A stretch of 64,000 nt of DNA from Thioalkalivibrio sp. XN279 (GCF_011089885.1 NZ_JAANBD010000028.1:62001-126000), one strand, 5' to 3'; shown: positions 41,517 to 51,945, counted from the first letter of the stretch. The notes: a model not told the origin generated them from the sequence alone. Numbers and translations: made by a program.

Positions 41517-44500
41517 TCAGGCGAGCTTGAGCTGTGGACGGCCGCTGCGCGTAGCCAGGCGGGGGAAGCGCTCCACGGAGGCGGGGGCGGCGATGTGGTA
41601 GCCCTGCACGAACTCGACGCCGATCTTCTCCAGCACTTCGAGCGCCTGGCGCGACTCGACGTGCTCCGCGATCATGCGGATGCCCATCGCCTTCCCCACC
41701 CGGTGCATGGCGTCGACCATGCACTGGTGCACGTGGTTCGAGTTGATGTTGCGCACGAAGTTACCGTCGATCTTGATGTAATCGACCGGCAGGTTCTGCA
41801 GGTAACTGAAGGACGACAGGCCGTTGCCGAAGTCGTCCAGCGAGAATTCGCAGCCGCGCGCCTTGAGCTCGTGCATGAAGTGCGCCGCACGCTCCAGGCG
41901 CTGGATGGCGGCTGTCTCGGTGATCTCGAAGCAGATGGTGCCCGGCGCGGGCTGGTACTCGTCGATGGCCTGGATCACGAACTCGAGGAACTTGTCGTCG
42001 TTCAGCGAGGTGCCGGAGAGGTTGATGGCGAGCAGGTAGCCTTCCTGGTCGTAGCCCTGCTCCGGCCGGAACGCCAGCGTCTCCAGCGCCTGCCGCACGA
42101 CCCAGCGGTCTACCACCGGCATCATGTTGTAGCGCTCGGCGGCGGGGATGAAGGCATTCGGCGGCACCATGCGCCCGTTCTCGTCGCGCATGCGCACCAA
42201 CAGCTCGTAGTGGCCGCGGCGGTCGGGGTTGTCGCCGATCGGCACGATGGGCTGGAAGTACAGCTCGAGGCGGTCGTCGTCGATGGCCCGGGTCACGCGC
42301 GACACCCACTGCATCTCGGCATGGCGTTCCGGCGCCGCGCCCTGCTGGTAGACGTGCACGCGGTTGCGGCCCAGGTCCTTGGCGGAGTAACAGGCCACGT
42401 CGGCGGCCGAGAGCAGGCTCTCGATGTTGTCGGTGTCGGCGTCTATGGCGACCAGGCCGATGGAGGCGCCGATCTCGAAGGACGCATCCTTGGCCACGAA
42501 GCGATAACTGCGGATGGCGGCGCGCATGTCGTCGGCAATCTCGATGGCGCGATCCAGCGAGCACTGCTCCAGCAGCACGCCGAACTCGTCGCCGCCGAGG
42601 CGCGCCACGGTATCCGAATTGCGCACCAGGCCGCGAATGAGCGACGTGATCTGTTTCAACAGGTGGTCGCCCGCGGTATGGCCGCAGGTGTCGTTGACCA
42701 CCTTGAACTGGTCGAGGTCGATGTACAGCAGCACGTGCTCCGCGCCGGACTTCGCCGAGGCCAGCGCGTTCTCCAGCCGCAGCTCGAACTCGCGGCGGTT
42801 GATCAGGCCCGTGAGCGAATCGTGCGCCGCGTGGTGCGCCAGCTGGCGGCGCAGCTGCCGCTCCTTGCTGACGTCGTGCACCACCAGCACCGCGCCGGCG
42901 AGCCGGCCGCCGCTGTCGCGGATCGGCGCGGCCGAATCCTGGATCGGGATCTCGCGCCCGTCGCGAGAAATGAGCACGGAATGCTGGCCGACTTCCGTCA
43001 CCCGTCCCTCGCGCAGGGAAACCTCGGCCGGGTTTTCCAGCGAGTGGCCGTGCGTCTCGTGCCGCAGCATGATGATCTCGCGCACCGGCCGGCCGCGCGC
43101 GTCGGCCAGCTTCCAGCCGGTCAGGGTCTCGGCCACCGGGTTCAGGTAGTCGACGACGCCTTCGTTATCCGTGGTGATGACGCCGTCGGCGATGGAGTTC
43201 AGCGTGACCTGGGCGCGCTCCTTCTCGGCGCGCACCTCGAGCTCGGCGCGCTTGCGCTCGGTGATGTCGGACAGCGTGCCCTCGTGGCCGATGATCTTGC
43301 CGTGCTCGTCGTAGATGGTGCGGGCGTTCTCCAGCACCACGATCTCGCGCCCGTCCTTGCGGCGCAGGCGCAGCTCGGCGTTGCGCAGGTTGCCTTCGCG
43401 GTTGAGGGCCTCGACGAACACCGCGCGCTCCTCCGGGTCGACGTAGAGCGCGGCGGTGCTGGGCAGTCCCATCAGCTCCGCCTCGGAGTCGTAGCCGAGC
43501 ATCTGCACCAGGCTCGGGTTGCAGGCGATGAACCGCCCGTCCACCGACACCTGGTAGACGCCGTCGAGCACTTTCTCGAACAGCCCGCGGTAGCGCCGCT
43601 CGCTGGCGCGCAGCGCGCGCTCGTCGCGCTTGCGTGCGATGGCGATACCGGCCAGCTGGATGATGCGATCGAACAGGTCGAGGTGATGCATCACCGAGAT
43701 GCGGCTGTTCTCCAGGTACAGGGCGAAGGCGCCGAGCACGCGGCCGTCCGCGTCGCGGATGGGCGCCGACCAGCAGCCTTCGTAGCCGTAACGCGCAGCC
43801 ACGGCGCGATGCCCGGCCCACACCGGCGCAGTGCCGATGTCCGCCATGCAGACCGTCTCGTCCAGCGAGCGCGAGGACGTCGACTGGTGCTCCAGCTCGG
43901 CGAAGCGGATACGTCCGACGGCCTCGCTGAACCCCTCGGGCACCCCGGGGGCCGTCACCAGTTCCAGCACCTCGGCGCCGTCCTCCAGCACGTAGAAGGC
44001 CGGATGCACGCTGGGCACGATGGCCATGATGGTTTCTGCGCCGGTGGCGAGGATCTCCGCCAGCGGGGCATTCGCCGCGATGCGCTCGAGCAGGCCGCGC
44101 TCGCCGGAAGACTGCAGCTCGGCGCGCTTGCGCTCGCGGATATCAATGATGGAGCCGCGGATCATGACCTTGCCGTCGAACCGCACCGGCACCAGGCGCA
44201 CCTCGCAGGGAATGATCTCTCCCCTGGCGTCACGGTGCAGCCATTCGACACAGTCGCCACGCCCGGCCAGGGCGTCGTCGATCACGGCACGCACGGCATC
44301 CTCGGAGCGGCGGCCGTCGCCCTGCTCGGGCGGGCTGAACTGGCCCGGGCCGCGCCCGATCAGGCGCGCGCGGCTGGTCTTGAACAGCTTCAGCGCCTTG
44401 TCGTTGGCGTCGATGAACTGGCCGTTGACCGGGTCGAGCACCACGATCGCTTCCGGCGCGCTGTCCACCAGCGAGCGGTAGCGGGCCTCGCTCTCGCGCA

Positions 44501-45065
44501 GGGCGCGCTCGGCCTCGAGCCGTTCGCTGTTGTCGCGCACGGCGAGCACGTAGATCTTGCGCCCTTCGACTTCCGTGGCGCTGGCCACCACGTCGAGCGG
44601 GAACTGGCGCCCGTCGGCGCGGCGGCCCTTGCCGGCGCTGGGCGACAAATCGAGCTGGGTGTTCTCGCGCACCCGCGACAGTTCCTTGAGGTAGTCGCCC
44701 TCGCGACGCGCGCCGGGCACCTCGATGATCAGGCCGAGGCTCTGGCCGACCAGCTCGTGGGCCTGGCGGCCGAACATGCGCTCGGCGGTGACGTTCATGG
44801 AACGGATGCGGCCGAGCGCGTCGACCGAGATGATCCCGTCCTTGATGTTGTCTAGCAGGACCTGCAGGCCGCTGTCGCCTTCGACTTCCAGCCGGGCGAC
44901 GGCCTTCTTCTCGGCGGCCGCGACGCGGTCCTCGAGCGCCATCAGCTCCTTCTCGTAGCGCCGGTACTGCTGGTGCACGGACTGCACCAGGGCCTCGAGG
45001 CGCGCCTTCTCAGGCGCCCCCTGGCCGAGGGCTGCGCGCAGCTGCTGTTGCAGTATCGGATGCAT
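41517..45065 (-). CDS. multi-sensor c-di-GMP enzyme (PAS-PAS-GAF-PAS-PAS-GGDEF-EAL)
   Basis: 1,182 residues without a clear transmembrane segment. It has an N-terminal coiled coil (about 20-60), PAS (about 65-185), PAS (195-320), GAF (about 330-480), two more PAS (490-740), GGDEF (about 745-915) and EAL (925-1175). GGDEF is intact in RLGGDEFGVLL, so cyclase activity is possible. The EAL motif itself reads YELLVRM, a tolerated variant, and the other catalytic segments are present: INLSGTSLND, CFEITETAA, LDDFGNGLSS, YIKIDGNFV, IAEHVES and FVQGYHIA. It could make or break down c-di-GMP, the ligand of the riboswitches at 49.5 kb. Confidence 0.9.
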   Translation of the reverse strand: MHPILQQQLRAALGQGAPEKARLEALVQSVHQQYRRYEKELMALEDRVAAAEKKAVARLEVEGDSGLQVLLDNIKDGIISVDALGRIRSMNVTAERMFGRQAHELVGQSLGLIIEVPGARREGDYLKELSRVRENTQLDLSPSAGKGRRADGRQFPLDVVASATEVEGRKIYVLAVRDNSERLEAERALRESEARYRSLVDSAPEAIVVLDPVNGQFIDANDKALKLFKTSRARLIGRGPGQFSPPEQGDGRRSEDAVRAVIDDALAGRGDCVEWLHRDARGEIIPCEVRLVPVRFDGKVMIRGSIIDIRERKRAELQSSGERGLLERIAANAPLAEILATGAETIMAIVPSVHPAFYVLEDGAEVLELVTAPGVPEGFSEAVGRIRFAELEHQSTSSRSLDETVCMADIGTAPVWAGHRAVAARYGYEGCWSAPIRDADGRVLGAFALYLENSRISVMHHLDLFDRIIQLAGIAIARKRDERALRASERRYRGLFEKVLDGVYQVSVDGRFIACNPSLVQMLGYDSEAELMGLPSTAALYVDPEERAVFVEALNREGNLRNAELRLRRKDGREIVVLENARTIYDEHGKIIGHEGTLSDITERKRAELEVRAEKERAQVTLNSIADGVITTDNEGVVDYLNPVAETLTGWKLADARGRPVREIIMLRHETHGHSLENPAEVSLREGRVTEVGQHSVLISRDGREIPIQDSAAPIRDSGGRLAGAVLVVHDVSKERQLRRQLAHHAAHDSLTGLINRREFELRLENALASAKSGAEHVLLYIDLDQFKVVNDTCGHTAGDHLLKQITSLIRGLVRNSDTVARLGGDEFGVLLEQCSLDRAIEIADDMRAAIRSYRFVAKDASFEIGASIGLVAIDADTDNIESLLSAADVACYSAKDLGRNRVHVYQQGAAPERHAEMQWVSRVTRAIDDDRLELYFQPIVPIGDNPDRRGHYELLVRMRDENGRMVPPNAFIPAAERYNMMPVVDRWVVRQALETLAFRPEQGYDQEGYLLAINLSGTSLNDDKFLEFVIQAIDEYQPAPGTICFEITETAAIQRLERAAHFMHELKARGCEFSLDDFGNGLSSFSYLQNLPVDYIKIDGNFVRNINSNHVHQCMVDAMHRVGKAMGIRMIAEHVESRQALEVLEKIGVEFVQGYHIAAPASVERFPRLATRSGRPQLKLA

Positions 45066-45151
45066 GGAATCCCTTCGTCCGGCGGCTGGACATAATCCAG
45101 CCTGGGAGACGAACTATAGAGATTTCAGCAGCATGCAAAGCGTGATTCAGC

Positions 45152-46978
<1,827 letters not shown>

Positions 46979-46986
46979 AGTTTTTC

Positions 46987-47001
46987 GGGGGTCTGACCCC
47001 C
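46987..47001. repeat. REP-like palindrome in the typA leader
   Basis: GGGGGTCTGACCCCC flanked by TTTTTC and GTAGGTTGTTG. On the minus strand it occupies the place where a ribosome binding site for typA would be. Confidence 0.85.
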
Positions 47002-47213
47002 GTAGGTTGTTGATTGAAAAAGAGTATGGGTCAAAAAAAGCCCCTCTGCAGGGGCCTTGCGTGACAGCAAACCGGGCGTTGGCCGTAGCGTAAGCGCGGC
47101 GGCGCATTGTACTCGGAATTCGGCCCCGTGCCTTCAATGGCGGTTTTCGCGCGCCCAGGCCGCCCGAATGCCCCCATTTGCGACCTGTTTCACAAATAAA
47201 ACATATGCTTACC

Positions 47214-47226
47214 GGGGTCAGACCCC
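47214..47226. repeat. REP-like palindrome upstream of galE
   Basis: GGGGTCAGACCCC followed by GAAAGGGG, 48 bases upstream of the galE ATG and just ahead of a -10-like TATGAT (47235-47240). It may overlap the galE promoter. Otherwise the gap 47002-47274 holds only the divergent leaders of typA and galE. Confidence 0.85.
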
Positions 47227-47274
47227 GAAAGGGGTATGATCGCGGCGCTAAAACCACACGGAAGAGTCTCCCCG

Positions 47275-48261
47275 ATGGCCAACGGAATCCTCGTCACCGG
47301 CGGTGCCGGTTACATCGGCAGCCATGTCGTGCGCCAGCTCGGCGACGCCGGCGAACGCGTCGTCACCCTGGACAACCTCTCCACCGGGTTCGCCGCGGCC
47401 GTGACGCACGGCGAGCTCATCGTCGGCGACACTGGCGACCGCGAGCTGGTGCAGAAAGTCCTCGCCGAGCACGAGATCGACACCATCATGCACTTCGCGG
47501 CGCACACCATCGTGCCGGAATCCGTATCCGACCCGCTCAAGTACTACCGCAACAACACCTGCGCCACGCGCAACCTCTTGCAGTGCGCATCCGAAGCCGG
47601 CGTGAAGCACATCGTGTTCTCCTCCACCGCCGCGGTGTACGGCATGCCGCCGGGCGGGATCGCCCGCGAGGATTCCCCCAACGCGCCGATCAACCCCTAC
47701 GGCACCTCCAAGCTCATGAGCGAGTGGATGCTGCGCGACCTGGCCGCGGCGGGCGGCCCGCGCTACGTCGCCCTGCGCTATTTCAACGTTGCGGGGTCAG
47801 ACCCCGAAGGACGCATCGGCCAGTCGACGCCGCAGGCCACGCTGCTCATCAAGGTCGCCGCCGAAGTCGCCACCGGCAAGCGCGAGGCGCTCACCATCTT
47901 CGGCACCGATTACGACACGCCCGACGGCACCGGCGTGCGCGATTACATCCATGTCGAGGACCTCGCCACCGCCCATCTCGACGCCCTCGCCTGGCTGCGC
48001 GACGGCGGCGCATCGCAGGTACTCAACTGCGGCTACGGGCACGGCTACAGCGTGCGCGAGGTGGTACAGGCCTTCGAACGGATCACGGGCGAGCCACTAC
48101 AGGTGCGCGAGGCCGAGCGCCGCGCCGGCGACCCGCCGACCCTGGTCGCCGACGCCCGCCGCATCCGCGAGCTGTTCGGCTGGACGCCGCAGCACGACGA
48201 CCTGGACCGCATCGTGTCGTCGTCGCTGGCCTGGGAGCGTGCGCCGAAGTACGGGCGTTGA
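47275..48261 (+). CDS. galE: UDP-glucose 4-epimerase
   Basis: Interconverts UDP-glucose and UDP-galactose, feeding polysaccharide synthesis. The Rossmann motif is VTGGAGYIGSHVV, followed by the conserved MHFAAHTIVPES, the catalytic Tyr in NPYGTSKLMSEW, and RYFNVAGSDPEGRIGQ. 328 residues. ATG 47275 chosen because GGAAGAG precedes it; ATG 47236 adds 13 unconserved residues. Codons for GSDPE are a perfect match to the REP core (47793-47805). Confidence 0.95.
   Translation: MANGILVTGGAGYIGSHVVRQLGDAGERVVTLDNLSTGFAAAVTHGELIVGDTGDRELVQKVLAEHEIDTIMHFAAHTIVPESVSDPLKYYRNNTCATRNLLQCASEAGVKHIVFSSTAAVYGMPPGGIAREDSPNAPINPYGTSKLMSEWMLRDLAAAGGPRYVALRYFNVAGSDPEGRIGQSTPQATLLIKVAAEVATGKREALTIFGTDYDTPDGTGVRDYIHVEDLATAHLDALAWLRDGGASQVLNCGYGHGYSVREVVQAFERITGEPLQVREAERRAGDPPTLVADARRIRELFGWTPQHDDLDRIVSSSLAWERAPKYGR
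47793..47805. repeat. REP-core match inside galE coding sequence
   Basis: GGGGTCAGACCCC followed by GAA, read in frame as G-S-D-P-E at a position where homologues have GADPxGR. It may be a chance match created by a conserved peptide, or a tract converted by the REP family. Confidence 0.5.
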
Positions 48262-48332
48262 AGCCACAGCCATATACAGAATCCCGACCGTCCCGGCCAC
48301 CCTGCACGCCCTCAGCCGGGCCTTTCCGATCA

Positions 48333-48361
48333 TGTCGGTAAACTTGACATAACTTCCGGCA
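48333..48361 (+). promoter_or_regulatory. upstream dyad element of PEP-CTERM gene 1 (distal)
   Basis: TGTCGGTAAACTTGACA (TGTC-N9-GACA) followed by TTCCGGCA. The same layout occurs upstream of the two other PEP-CTERM genes. It lies 280 bases ahead of the sigma-54 promoter, a distance an enhancer-binding protein could bridge. Confidence 0.6.
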
Positions 48362-48531
48362 GCGGATGCCGCTTACCCAAGGGCATTTGCGCCAAAAAAA
48401 AATTAACAATTTTTCTAGGTATTACTCATAACCTACTTATTTAAATGTTTTTTGTTCTCTGTCATCGCGCGCCGAGACCGGGCGCATCACCCTGGCCCCA
48501 AGCCTGCGTACGGACCTCCTCGCATAACCCA

Positions 48532-48548
48532 CGTCAATAAATTTGACG
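48532..48548 (+). promoter_or_regulatory. upstream dyad element of PEP-CTERM gene 1 (proximal)
   Basis: CGTCAATAAATTTGACG, a perfect dyad with the same CGTC-N9-GACG geometry, 93 bases upstream of the sigma-54 site. The rest of 48262-48640 is an AT-richer gap without genes. Confidence 0.5.
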
Positions 48549-48640
48549 CCCTCATCCCACGCCTCGGGCCGCGCCTGAGACCCTGTGTCCAAGCAATTGT
48601 TTGAAAACCGGTTTTTTCTCCCTGGCGCGACCAGCAAAGC

Positions 48641-48656
48641 TGGCATGCGATATGCA
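48641..48656 (+). promoter_or_regulatory. sigma-54 promoter of PEP-CTERM gene 1
   Basis: TGGCATGCGATATGCA matches the RpoN -24/-12 consensus TGGCACG-N4-TTGCA with the invariant GG and GC at correct spacing. It lies 86 bases ahead of the start codon. Confidence 0.75.
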
Positions 48657-48741
48657 TCTCTCCTGGTGAGGGCTGGAGTTTCCAATCTCGAATAACAAAC
48701 GCTCCGACCCGCGGTTAAAGGACAGACCGGAGGGTCACTTC

Positions 48742-49347
48742 ATGAAAACCAGGACGATGATCTTTCAATGCATGCTCGCGGGCGTGGCGCTGCTGCTTTC
48801 CGGCCACGCGCTGGGCGCCTTGAGCCCGATCTCATGTGATGGGACGCCAGGCGCGAAGGCCAATACTGAGATGCCCGATTCATGCGCGATCGGGACGCTC
48901 AGCAACGATTCCGTCGCCTCCGAGACCAGCGCCGTCAATGGCCTCTTCCAGGGCGCGGGCGACCCGCTCCTGTTCGTCGGCAAATACGACCAGAAGACGG
49001 GGTATGACGAAGTGGTGCCGGGCTTCACGCTGAGCGCCGGCATATCTGACGACGAGGACTGGGATTATTTCTTCTCGCTGGTATCCATTTACTCCGGCAC
49101 GGTCGATTTCGCGCTCATGGTGAAGCAGCCGGACGAGAATAGCCCGCCGTTGAACGAGTATGTGGCCTACTACTGGAGCGGCCTCACCCTCGACATCGAA
49201 GGGTTCTACAACAGCTTCAAGGGCGATTACTCCCACATCTCCGCCTTCATCCGCGGCGTGGACGTGCCGGTGAGCGAGCCGGCGCCGTTGGCGCTGCTGG
49301 GATTAGGGCTGGTGGGCGTCGCGCTACTGCGTCGTCGAGCCACCTAG
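48742..49347 (+). CDS. PEP-CTERM sorting-domain protein 1
   Basis: 201 residues. Signal peptide (MIFQCMLAGVALLLSGHALG); C-terminal sorting signal SEPAPLALLGLGLVGVALLR followed by RRAT: a Pro-containing motif, one hydrophobic helix and a basic tail. Such proteins are recognised by an exosortase and displayed or released with exopolysaccharide. The body (GAGDPLLFVGKYDQKTGYDE) resembles other short Asp-rich PEP-CTERM proteins and has no known domain. A good ribosome site GGAGGG precedes ATG. Expression probably needs RpoN; a terminator follows. Confidence 0.85.
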   Translation: MKTRTMIFQCMLAGVALLLSGHALGALSPISCDGTPGAKANTEMPDSCAIGTLSNDSVASETSAVNGLFQGAGDPLLFVGKYDQKTGYDEVVPGFTLSAGISDDEDWDYFFSLVSIYSGTVDFALMVKQPDENSPPLNEYVAYYWSGLTLDIEGFYNSFKGDYSHISAFIRGVDVPVSEPAPLALLGLGLVGVALLRRRAT

Positions 49348-49370
49348 GCTCAAGATTCGAGACGAACCAC

Positions 49371-49407
49371 AAGCGCCTCCAGGAAATCCCTGGAGGCGCT
49401 TCTCTTT
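49371..49407 (+). terminator. rho-independent terminator after PEP-CTERM gene 1
   Basis: GCGCCTCCAGG (49373-49383), loop, CCTGGAGGCGC (49389-49399) followed by TTCTCTTT: an 11-bp perfect stem, 25 bases after the stop. Confidence 0.85.
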
Positions 49408-49424
49408 GCCTTTCAATAACTTTC

Positions 49425-49439
49425 GGGGGTCAGACCCCC
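49425..49439. repeat. REP-like palindrome downstream of PEP-CTERM gene 1
   Basis: GGGGGTCAGACCCCC with CAATAACTTTC on the left, the same flank as other copies, and AAACCACCCG to the right, similar to the copy at 54368. Confidence 0.85.
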
Positions 49440-49464
49440 CAAACCACCCGATAAATGCAGGAAC

Positions 49465-49478
49465 CGTGACGCGGGTCA
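49465..49478. promoter_or_regulatory. CRP/Clp-like dyad upstream of the riboswitch transcript
   Basis: GTGACGCGGGTCAC fits GTGA-N6-TCAC, the core of the CRP/Vfr/Clp family site, centred about 52 bases upstream of the inferred transcription start. A near-identical site is at 52100-52113. Confidence 0.5.
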
Positions 49479-49487
49479 CGAAAAACC

Positions 49488-49517
49488 TTTGCTTTTCGGC
49501 GCGCCGCTCTGCTACTT
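49488..49517 (+). promoter_or_regulatory. sigma-70 promoter of the riboswitch-lipoprotein unit
   Basis: TTGCTT (49488-49493), 18-base spacer, TACTTT (49512-49517). It places the transcript start a few bases ahead of the first aptamer, as expected. Confidence 0.5.
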
Positions 49518-49531
49518 TCACCCTCGCTGAC

Positions 49532-49607
49532 AAGGGCAAACCCGCCGAAAGGTGGGGACGCAAAGCCACCGGTCTAAGGGACGAAGTCCTACGACAGCGG
49601 GGTTGCC
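49532..49607 (+). ncRNA. c-di-GMP-I riboswitch (GEMM), first of a tandem pair
   Basis: GEMM landmarks in order: GGCAAACCC, the GCCGAAAGGTGG stem with GAAA tetraloop, the invariant GGACGCAAAGCCACCGG, CTAAGGGACG, then CGACAGCGGGGTTGCC closing the P1 stem with the first segment. The A and G positions that contact c-di-GMP in characterised members are present. The class senses c-di-GMP and controls genes in cis. No other gene lies between 49608 and 49772. Confidence 0.9.
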
Positions 49608-49772
49608 AAGCTGAGGTGCCGCCACACTCCCCTCCCCCCGGCGCCCTCGACTCCCCAGGCAACCCCCTGCACAGACGCCGCCCAAGGACCACGCCTCGAG
49701 GCGGTTTGCCCTGTGTCGGTAAGACCCGGCGACGGGATCTGTGAAGACAACAGAAGTAGGGGCCACTGAAAA

Positions 49773-49849
49773 AGGCAAACTCACCGAAAGGTGAGGACGC
49801 AAAGCCACCGGTCTAAGGGACTCCAAATCCTACGATAGCGGGGCTGCCA
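49773..49849 (+). ncRNA. c-di-GMP-I riboswitch (GEMM), second of a tandem pair
   Basis: Same order as the first aptamer: GGCAAACTC, CACCGAAAGGTG stem, GGACGCAAAGCCACCGG, CTAAGGGACT, then CGATAGCGGGGCTGCC. The two aptamers are about 240 bases apart and both look complete, so a two-site, more digital c-di-GMP response is possible. The lipoprotein gene begins 176 bases downstream. Confidence 0.9.
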
Positions 49850-49999
49850 GGAATCATGGAAAGAATCGGCACACAATTGAGGCTGACACACCGGCAACGG
49901 TTCAGCAGCCACTTTCCAAGCCCGGCGCGTTCTCGCCGGCGCAGCACGACGCTACGCCATACGCACTGCACTGCCTCCCGTGAGTTGAACTTTTCCGTG

Positions 50000-50030
50000 G
50001 CCATGTTGCGAAGCGAGGTTTCGCCATGGC
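50000..50030 (+). promoter_or_regulatory. translation-control hairpin covering SD and AUG
   Basis: GCCATG (50000-50005) pairs with CATGGC (50025-50030), and GCGAA (50008-50012) pairs with TTCGC (50020-50024). The Shine-Dalgarno GAGG (50015-50018) is in the loop and the AUG (50026-50028) in the outer stem. It could be the output switch of the tandem riboswitch; an alternative structure was not computed. Confidence 0.6.
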
Positions 50031-51888
50031 TATTCGGACCGAACATGTAAAATCAGCGCTCGGCGCGCTGGCCGTCTCTCTCCTGATGACCGTCGTTGGT
50101 TGCGGCGGTGAGGACGGCGGCGGGACTGGCAGCCTCATTTCCTCCGTTGCCAACCCGCCGCCGTCGGGCGTGAACCCCGACGAGATTTACGAGACCCGCG
50201 TCACCGGCAGCGTCGGCGATGGGCCGATCGTGGGCGCACGCATGCGGGCCCGCTCCAGCTCCGGGCAGTTGCTGCTGGAGACCGAAAGCAGCTCCACCGC
50301 CGATTACGACATCGTCATCAAGGCGCGCGGCAAAGACTACGCGCTGACAATAGAAGCGGACCAGGGCATCGACCTGGTGACCGGCATGGCGCCGGACTTC
50401 CGGCTCGTGACCGCGATCTCGCGCCCGAACAACCGCACCGTCAGCAACCTGAACCCCTTCACCACGCTGATCTTCGGCGCCGCCCAACGCGCCGGCGGTC
50501 TCAACGACACCAACGTAGCGACGGCCCGAGAGGCCGTGGTCAAGCGCTACGGCTTCGGCCTCGACGCTGCGATCGTCCCGGATCCCGCGGAAACCCCGAT
50601 TGACGAGAACAACGTCCACGTCATCGTCAAGACCAGCGAAACGCTTGGCGAAATGATACGCCGCACTCGCGACGCCATGGTCGTCACCGGCGCCAACATC
50701 GACGGCGACACCGTGGTGGACCGCCTCGCCGCCGACCTGGTCGACGGCTGGATCGACGGCCAGGGCGCCTCGGGCGTCGACGCCCGCACGGCCGCGGTGG
50801 CGAACGTGGCGAGCGCCGCCGTGCTGCTGCAGGCCATGACCAATCGGCTGCACGTGTACGGTTACGATGCGACGACGGCGATGGACAGTGCCATCCAGCA
50901 GGTGCGTCCCGATACCCCCGCCGCAAACAACAGCGCGAACGTTGCCATCCCCGCCTCCGCCCTCGAGCAGGCGATGCGCTCGCTGCGGGCCGCGAAGGTG
51001 CTGAGCGACGACCCGCGTATCGACGAGACCATCGTCGTGCTGCAGGCCGTGGCGCCTGGCGCGCTGCCCGCCGACCTGGCCGCCGCCCTGCCCGCCGAGA
51101 TCGACACTGTGCTGGAAGTGGCGACGCTCGACGCGGCCTATGCCGACGAGACCCAGCTGAGCGCCATCAATGCCGCCGGCCGCAGCGAAGCCCCAACGAA
51201 CAATACCGAGCCCGAGCCGGACCCGAACGAGTCCACCGATCCGACCGATCCGGGCGACCCCACGGATCCTGGCGACCCGGCCCCAGAGCCCGACCCGGAA
51301 CCGGCTCCTGAGCCTGATCCGAATCCGACGCCGGCACCGGCGAACAACCCGCCGACCATCTCCGGCACGCCGGGCACCAGCGTCGAAGTCGGCACGGCAT
51401 GGAGCTTCCAGCCCACCGCCTCCGACCCGGATGGCGACGCCCTGACTTTCTCGGTGAGCAACAAGCCGGCCTGGCTGAGCTTCGACAGCAACACCGGCCG
51501 CCTGTCCGGCACGCCGAGCTCGAGCAACGTCGGCACGCACCTGCACATCATCATCAGCGTCACCGACGGGCAGCAGAGCGTGAGCCTGCCGGCCTTCGAC
51601 CTGGTGGTGAGCGAGGCCCCGCCGCCGGCGACCGGCTTCGCCAAGCTCAGCTGGACCGCGCCGACCGAGCGCGAAGACGGCACGCCGCTCGAGGGCGTCG
51701 GCCACTTCACCATCTATTACGGCACCAGCAGCAGCAACCTCAGCCAGTCGGTGCGCGTCGACGGTTCGCTGACGAGCCACCAGATCGACGACCTGCCGGC
51801 CGGCACCTGGTACTTCGCCGTGACGGCGACCGACACCGCCGGCCTGGAAAGCGCCAAGTCGGCCGTGGCGAGCAAGACGATCGGATAA
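50026..51888 (+). CDS. c-di-GMP-riboswitch-controlled lipoprotein with Ig-like and FN3 domains
   Basis: 620 residues. Signal ALGALAVSLLMTVVGC makes a lipobox with Cys26. Residues about 55-380 are a helical and beta region (GDGPIVGARMRARSSSGQLL resembles a carboxypeptidase-regulatory-like fold at its start) of unknown role. About 385-440 is an acidic Pro/Asp/Glu linker (DPTDPGDPTDPGDPAPEPDP). Then come a He_PIG/cadherin-like domain (SDPDGDALTFSVSNKPAWLS) and a C-terminal FN3 domain (LSWTAPTEREDGTPLEGVGH). The FN3 resembles the one in the lipoprotein at 53260. ATG 50026 has GAGG at 7 bases. Likely a surface adhesin or matrix protein. Confidence 0.85.
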   Translation: MAIRTEHVKSALGALAVSLLMTVVGCGGEDGGGTGSLISSVANPPPSGVNPDEIYETRVTGSVGDGPIVGARMRARSSSGQLLLETESSSTADYDIVIKARGKDYALTIEADQGIDLVTGMAPDFRLVTAISRPNNRTVSNLNPFTTLIFGAAQRAGGLNDTNVATAREAVVKRYGFGLDAAIVPDPAETPIDENNVHVIVKTSETLGEMIRRTRDAMVVTGANIDGDTVVDRLAADLVDGWIDGQGASGVDARTAAVANVASAAVLLQAMTNRLHVYGYDATTAMDSAIQQVRPDTPAANNSANVAIPASALEQAMRSLRAAKVLSDDPRIDETIVVLQAVAPGALPADLAAALPAEIDTVLEVATLDAAYADETQLSAINAAGRSEAPTNNTEPEPDPNESTDPTDPGDPTDPGDPAPEPDPEPAPEPDPNPTPAPANNPPTISGTPGTSVEVGTAWSFQPTASDPDGDALTFSVSNKPAWLSFDSNTGRLSGTPSSSNVGTHLHIIISVTDGQQSVSLPAFDLVVSEAPPPATGFAKLSWTAPTEREDGTPLEGVGHFTIYYGTSSSNLSQSVRVDGSLTSHQIDDLPAGTWYFAVTATDTAGLESAKSAVASKTIG

Positions 51889-51945
51889 CAGGACAACTTC
51901 CCAGTTCCGGGAGCAGTGCAACCGCCGCAAGGCGGGTTCCCTTCG

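Noticed and set aside
41595-44855. 1,086-codon plus-strand open frame opposite the GGDEF/EAL gene
   Set aside because: Composition of an antisense shadow (Val/Leu/Gln/His-rich) with no recognisable domain, while the opposite strand encodes a clear multidomain protein.
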